Shown here: positions 58,936 through 64,000 of the stretch, one piece after another
Layout of the letters: the number at the start of each line of letters is the position of its first letter
Position numbering within the stretch: position 1 is the first letter of the stretch
DNA from: Strobilurus pachycystidiatus
Lineage: Eukaryota; Basidiomycota; Agaricomycetes; Agaricales; Physalacriaceae
Reading direction: 5' to 3'
Length of the DNA: 64,000 nucleotides
NCBI GenBank assembly: GCA_019915135.1
Contig: JAHLMK010000011.1
Location: 1,302,001 to 1,366,000, forward strand
Position numbers and translations under genes: made by a program
Notes under the pieces: model-generated
The model's input: only the letters and a program-made list of their open reading frames with translations
Database searches by the model: none
What the model was told of the DNA's origin: nothing

Positions 58936-61900
58936 ATGTCTGGCCGCCGCAAGCATTCCCTAAGCCTGTCTCGACCGATCACGCCAGAATCATCGACTGA
59001 AGAATCCGGGACGAATGCCACCAGCACCATCGACGACCTCACCCTCGCATTGGCCAACTTCTCCCGCGTTCCATCACCTGAGCCGCCGTCCCTGCTGACA
59101 TGCTGCTGTGGGCGGGATGACTGCGAGAACATGACGGCGTGGTTGAGCATGAAGTCGAGATTGGAGAGCCGTTTGATACTCAGCGCCGGTGCGTACGCCC
59201 TGCCTCCGACACGGACAAGCGATGCTTATGATGCAGCGCAGAGGTCGGACAAGCCCTGTTGCAGCGCCACGAGCAATATGTGCGACGGCATGTGTGGCCA
59301 CTTTCCCTGAGACGATGGCGCCATTGCTCATATTCATAGAAACGCCGACAGAGGAGCGAAACACTCGACTACAGCGATGAGCTGACGCCGCAGGAGGAGA
59401 TGGAGAAAAGGCTCCGACAGCTCGGCCGAGAGAGGGATGCGCTGGAAAAGGTGCGTTCGTCGCTGGAGTCGATGTCGGACCGCCGCTGATGGAGCCGCTA
59501 GCGTCTCACGCAAGCTCTGGTCAACAACGAGGTCACCGAGGTGTCCAACAAGACCATTCTGCAGGAGCTCCATGATGCCAAGACCACCATCTCGCGGCTC
59601 ACCTCCCATCACGCCCGGTCCGTCGGCTGGGAGACGCGCCTTTCGGCGGCGCTGAAGGAGCGCGATGACATGCAACAAGAGCGGGACTTTGAATCACATC
59701 GGGCGCGTGTTGCCGAGTCTCGTTTTGCTGCTCTCAAGGACAAGACTTGTCAGTGTTCATCGTAGTCTAGTCGCTCAGGGCTTATCGTATCCATGACAGC
59801 TCGATTGCAGGCAGACGTGGCGCGTCTACAAGACGACCTCGCGGATAAGAGGTTGCACCGATTGGAATCATCCGAGTCAATACTACAAGATGCTCGATCT
59901 CAGCTGGAGGTTTTACAGCGGTCTCTCAGTCCATCCATCGCATCAGAGCAAACTGAGCTCACCAAGGTCCTTGAATCTCTAGTCGACGACAACGAGGCCT
60001 TGAAACGTGACACCGCGGAGCTGCAGCACTTTCTATCAGAATCTCGGGAGGAAATACATGCATTACAAGAGGAGGTCGAAGAATACCGCGCTAACGTTCC
60101 CACTCGCTCTGACGGTGCGCTAGACTAAACACTACTTTCCTTGACATTGTTAATGAGTTCATTCTTCAGCTGGCACGCCACGAACTCCAACATTCAGACA
60201 TCACTTCTATTCCGGAAGTATGCCCTCCTCGGTTCTGAAAGAGCAGATGGCTGGCCGTCCTACTGCTCGAGCTCGAGGTTCAAGCTTGGAGAGGAAGTAC
60301 CCACGACCATCTGTATGCTCCTGCATCAATTGTTCAGAAATTGGTATTAATGGGTGACGCAGGATCTTCTTCTTACCCCGGAGTCCCATATACAACCTTT
60401 ATCGCCGTCTGTATCACATTCGAGACGGACATCGCTCAGTCACCCTCAGCCTCATCCTCCTCATTCAGCCTATCGTATAGATATTGACGATGGGGACCAG
60501 GAAACTTCTGCAGCCGAACCTAAAGGTCACAGAACACTCCTTCTTTTGAGCAGGTCTCGTGGCGTTCAGACGGATTCCGTGCCCGAGCGTAACCTGCTTT
60601 CTCCATCTCCCATGGATCCTCAACGTTCAGAGTCCTCGTGCTACTCTGAATCAACGTCACCTTCCACGTCCAATATGGCCCAACTGATCGAACGCGTAGT
60701 AGCGCTCTTAACCAGGCTATCGCAGGCCGATGCGTTCACTCTGACTAATCGTTTGAAGAGACAACACCTACATGGTGCTGATGTTGGTCATCTCTCTCGC
60801 AGCACGGTTAACAGCATTCTGTCTGAAGCTGCAGGACTGCGTCTGCAGTTCAGAGCCCTCCTCGAGGACGACAAGATAGTCACTATCTGCAACCGCAAAG
60901 ACATGCGTGCTCTCCTTAAACTCTTTCGTGACATTTTCACGGAGATGGGGCAGATGCGGGTGACTCTGAATGAGATTATCCTCGACCCGACGATTGCCCC
61001 CAAGGTCAGCGAGATGGTGTTGGATCCGGCGAAATCGGAAGTCCAGCAAGAGAAGGAACGTGAAGGGGATGCAAACTCGTCCGCCACCGGATGGATGGCC
61101 CCGATTTCCAAATTGTTCGGCTCTTCCAGCGTTCGCGCTGGCGGGGAACGAGGATCGCCGGCGCTCTCGCGATCGCTTAGCGCAAAGACGGGTGCCCGTC
61201 TCCCTCGGTTTGCACCCAAACTGGGACCGGCGCTGTCCGCCTCTGCCACCACAGTCAATGTCGAATTTTCTGGAGCCGGAGTAGGACGCGCCGTCACGAG
61301 CACCTCTTCACCCACCCATCACGGCCCAACCCAAATGCTCAGCAGACTAGCTCGTCGGCGCAAAGTGTGATGAATATCTTTGCTGGTGCGCCTCGACCCA
61401 CGACTCCCGACCCGTGGGTTGTTGTCTCGAATCGAACACCAAAGCCCGCATCCATGCTCCAGAGCGTCGTAACTTCTACGCCACCTTTGCGGCGTCAGGC
61501 GTCACGGAACCCCAATCGCATGTCCAGGAATGTGGACGCTATCCTCGATTTGTCACAGACACCTATGCGGATGGACCAGGATTCAGAGGAGCCCGATTAT
61601 GTGGGTCCTCTGATCGAACACAAGATGAGGCGTCGGGGACTCTCCGACTCGTCCATCCACTCTACGTTCATAGCACAAGGAGAGGATAGCGAATCCCTGC
61701 AGCCTGGAGGTGCAAGTACTTCAGCAAGAGATGATGATAGTGGCAGGTGGCCAGATCGAGAGTCGGTCCTGAAGGCTTTGAGTCGAAAGGTTCAGAACTT
61801 CAGATTGGGCCCGGCAGCTTCGTCTGGAGCATCATCGGAATCAGGCTTCTCTCATGGGGCATCCAGCATCGATTCCAAGGAAGTTAAGACTTCGAATAAG

Positions 61901-62056
61901 ACTCAGAGTTCTTTCGGTACTCTCATTCCGAACTGGACAACGACAGGGATGAACGAAATGCCATCCTTCTCAGGTCCAGATCCGTTTTTTGGCAGTCCGC
62001 CGCGCGTTGATGAGTCGGGATTTACGGAGCGGCCACAGCGACAGGATTTTTATTAG
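58936..62056 (+). CDS. large coiled-coil protein of unknown function
   Basis: Eight exons (58936-59188, 59242-59291, 59340-59450, 59502-59748, 59800-60114, 60170-60312, 60363-61280, 61343-62056) join to about 916 aa. The N-terminus is Ser-rich and then shows LLTCCCGRDDCEN, a compact Cys cluster that may bind metal. Roughly residues 100-310 are coiled coil (heptads in KRLRQLGRERDALEK, TRLQADVARLQDDL, ETELTKVLESLVDDNEALK and similar). A conserved helical region at about residues 460-590 (LIERVVALLTRLSQADAFTL, LRLQFRALLEDDKIV, MRALLKLFRDIFTEMGQ) is followed by a disordered Ser/Pro-rich tail. I know of similar sequences only in basidiomycetes and cannot name a function; a scaffold role at cytoskeleton or membranes is possible. 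The exon phases all agree. Confidence 0.75.
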
Positions 62057-63240
62057 AATATATTGAGTAGGTTGAGTTAGGTTTTGTACATTGTACACTA
62101 TCCCCACTACGAGTAGTCCGCGACTGGTCCGCGAGTAGTAGACATTTCCATATAGTTTCATGTACACGCTCGCTGGCCCTTGACTTCAGTTTATAGCTTT
62201 TGATACCGGCACCCCTGCGACGCCTAAAAACAAGCCTGAACGCGGGCGGGGTACATAGCAATTTCTCCCATCACATCATATCCTGATCATAGCGCGCGGA
62301 GCCAGGCGCAGCCTTGTAACGACACAACGCCGGCGATTCCTATAATATCTTGCATCTTGCTCCTGAGCATGCTTGTCTGGGTCTACCGTCCGAGCGCTGA
62401 GGCATATTAGTAATTACAGCTCTGATTGTAACATGCTGGTAGATAGAGCAGAGACGCGTCAATCTCAGGACCTAGCTAGTGTCATGCACAATGTCCCAGA
62501 ACTCAAGGATTGCAGGTAGTGGCTCAAGTCTGTTCCAAAGGTTAAGAGAACAAGAGAGCATCTTAACACCGTGTCCTGGGCACCATCAATGGTATGATAT
62601 CATGGGTCATGGCATGATACACATGACATAAGTTCATTCACGGCGCCTACACAGGATTTACTCGTGGCAAATGCAGCTTTCGCGGCGCAGACAGTGCTCG
62701 AGAGCGGCGCCTTGCGCGATGAGCTGCTAGTGCGACAGCGACCGAGGTTGGACAATTGACACGGAAAATGAAGTCGCGCAACGGTTCGGACTCCGAGAAC
62801 GATCAACGACGCGGGCGGGGCGCGGCGTGGGCTGACAAATGACACGTGCCCAGTTTTCAGCGCCGAAGTAAATGTGGCGATCAAATTGAATCCGACCCGA
62901 GGACTGATTTTGTATTTTTGTCCAACACGGACACCCTTTCCGGGAAAACGCACTGGGATTTGACTTCGGCGAGGATGTAAGCTCGTCGGCAGCTCGTCAG
63001 AAGCTCCTAGTCAATACATTCAGGATCAAGCACTTACTTATCAGGATCAAGCATTGATTCATCAAGCGCTTTCCTGCAGCTCTCTGCTCTGTTCGCACGT
63101 GGTCCCATCCCTTGCTCTCTGCCATATACTAAACACGGCGTGGCGCTTCTTGTGGGAATTGGATGATGGCACGCACCCACGACCAGGATGAGCGCGCAAG
63201 TCCCAGAAGACGGCGGCGGAAGCCCCCTTCGAGAGACTAC
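62057..63240. other. intergenic, no supported gene
   Basis: About 1.2 kb between the coiled-coil gene and the RGS-domain gene, with short ORFs only. It contains the 3' end of the former and the promoter of the latter. Confidence 0.5.
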
Positions 63241-64000
63241 ATGGTGTCTCTTCATCCATGGGCGACGAAACTCAACGTTCGACGCCTATCAGGAATCACC
63301 CTCGGTGAGTGATGCGTCCACTACAGAAGATTTCTAATCGCTTCGCCTCCTTCAGCTCAAATCCTCAGTGGACAGACATGTAGTCCAATTAGGTATGCTG
63401 CGCTCCTGCTCTAGGACGAGTACTGACCGCTGACTGTTCGTGTAGTCTCTCCGATTTGGAGCTATATCTGGTTTACAGAGTAAGCCGGCAGCCAAGTCGC
63501 ACGGTGATCATCAGCTCATGGTATTCGATCAGGAAATGTCCATCGAGCAGCTGCAGTTCATTGTCTGGTTCAATGTAGACACGCATTCTCTGTTTCCATC
63601 CTTCTTTGCTCACAGGCTCCTAGGACTATCGACACCGAGTCGGCAAATTAACGTCAGCTGCTGCCCGTAACACATCCATCTCTTCTCTGTCGTCCATTTC
63701 TACATCTTGGCACTCCAAACGACCCACGCTCTCAGGCGGAGCCATCACAGATCCCGTCCCTATCTCGCGCCTCCCTCCCGTATCTAACATCGACACGACT
63801 TTCAATGATCCTGCTTTTCGCCAAGAGTGCATGCATGTTATTTCCACCTTCCTTGTCCCTGGTTCTCCCAAGGAGTTGCTCCTTGACGCCGACCGACGCG
63901 AGAAAATTATCAAGGCTTTGGAAACGAGCTGCCATCCCGACTTGGTAAGTTCAACACACCGCGTTCTCCGTGCATGATGTTCACGTTATTCCCAGTTCTT
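63241..64000 (+). CDS. RGS-domain protein, 5' part (cut by window end)
   Basis: Six exons are visible: 63241-63304, 63356-63392, 63446-63479, 63533-63574, 63624-63944 and 63996 onward. They read MVSLHPWATKLNVRRL, then LAQILSGQTCSPISLSDLEL, YLVYREMSIEQLQFIVWFNDYRHRVGKL and, after a Ser-rich insert, FNDPAFRQECMHVISTFLVPGSPKELLLDADRREKIIKALETSCHPDL. This is the split RGS fold seen in fungal plasma-membrane RGS proteins, where the box begins with L.dvL.g...PpisL..fe.yL and E.L.F..W. RGS proteins speed up GTP hydrolysis by G-alpha subunits, ending pheromone or nutrient signals. The C-terminal part lies beyond the window. Every junction is in phase. The exact start is less sure because an overlapping ATG (63258) exists in another frame. 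Confidence 0.8.

Overview
The window looks like nuclear DNA of a filamentous basidiomycete, probably an agaricomycete. Genes sit on both strands. They are cut by many introns of about 45-60 nt with GT-AG (sometimes GC-AG) ends and CTNAN-type branch points. Several proteins are fungal or basidiomycete types: an Flc/TRP-like channel, the SIN-pathway Cdc14 protein, Mgm101, a fungal RGS protein, and 'FGRWRGWIEKRAAERY' and SnoaL-like orphan families. No rRNA, tRNA, CRISPR array or intact transposon was recognised.

Layout. Positions 1-9,714 are gene-poor: only short unconvincing ORFs, simple repeats and possible exon debris. A three-exon NTF2/SnoaL-like gene (9,715-10,827, minus) is hidden beside it, and positions 10,828-13,035 are again empty. 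A dense housekeeping block follows: NOP14 (ribosome biogenesis), a SET-MYND protein, a Yaf9/GAS41 YEATS protein, a 63-aa membrane protein, and an 8.4-kb ATR/Mec1/Rad3 checkpoint kinase. Positions 28,206-32,473 are sparse and hold one small tautomerase gene and a 36-bp inverted duplication. Next come a CNH-like basidiomycete protein, an Flc/TRP-like channel, two tandem tautomerases, Cdc14 (SIN), MGM101, an FAH-family hydrolase, a cytochrome P450, a CHY zinc-finger protein, a DsbA-like protein, two poorly characterised genes (one Rai1/DXO-like), a fourth tautomerase, COA3, a stomatin-like SPFH protein, a 916-aa coiled-coil protein, and the start of an RGS-domain gene cut by the window end.

How the genes relate. 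Most of the block is unrelated housekeeping: rRNA processing, chromatin reading, DNA-damage signalling, septation, mtDNA maintenance, cytochrome oxidase assembly and G-protein regulation. Several neighbours share short divergent promoters (YEATS/63-aa protein, Cdc14/MGM101, P450/CHY). The unusual part is a dispersed set of four paralogous tautomerases of the cis-CaaD/oxalocrotonate-tautomerase type within 26 kb. All keep the N-terminal proline and the same two intron positions, and they lie in the same region as an FAH-type acylpyruvate hydrolase and a P450. A shared catabolic or detoxifying role is possible but is inference only. Several genes can only be translated correctly by using GC-AG introns.

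Exon boundaries were worked out by hand from reading frame, splice consensus and family motifs. Where they could not be resolved (ATR interior, the 51.1-52.6 kb gene, the Rai1-like gene) this is stated.
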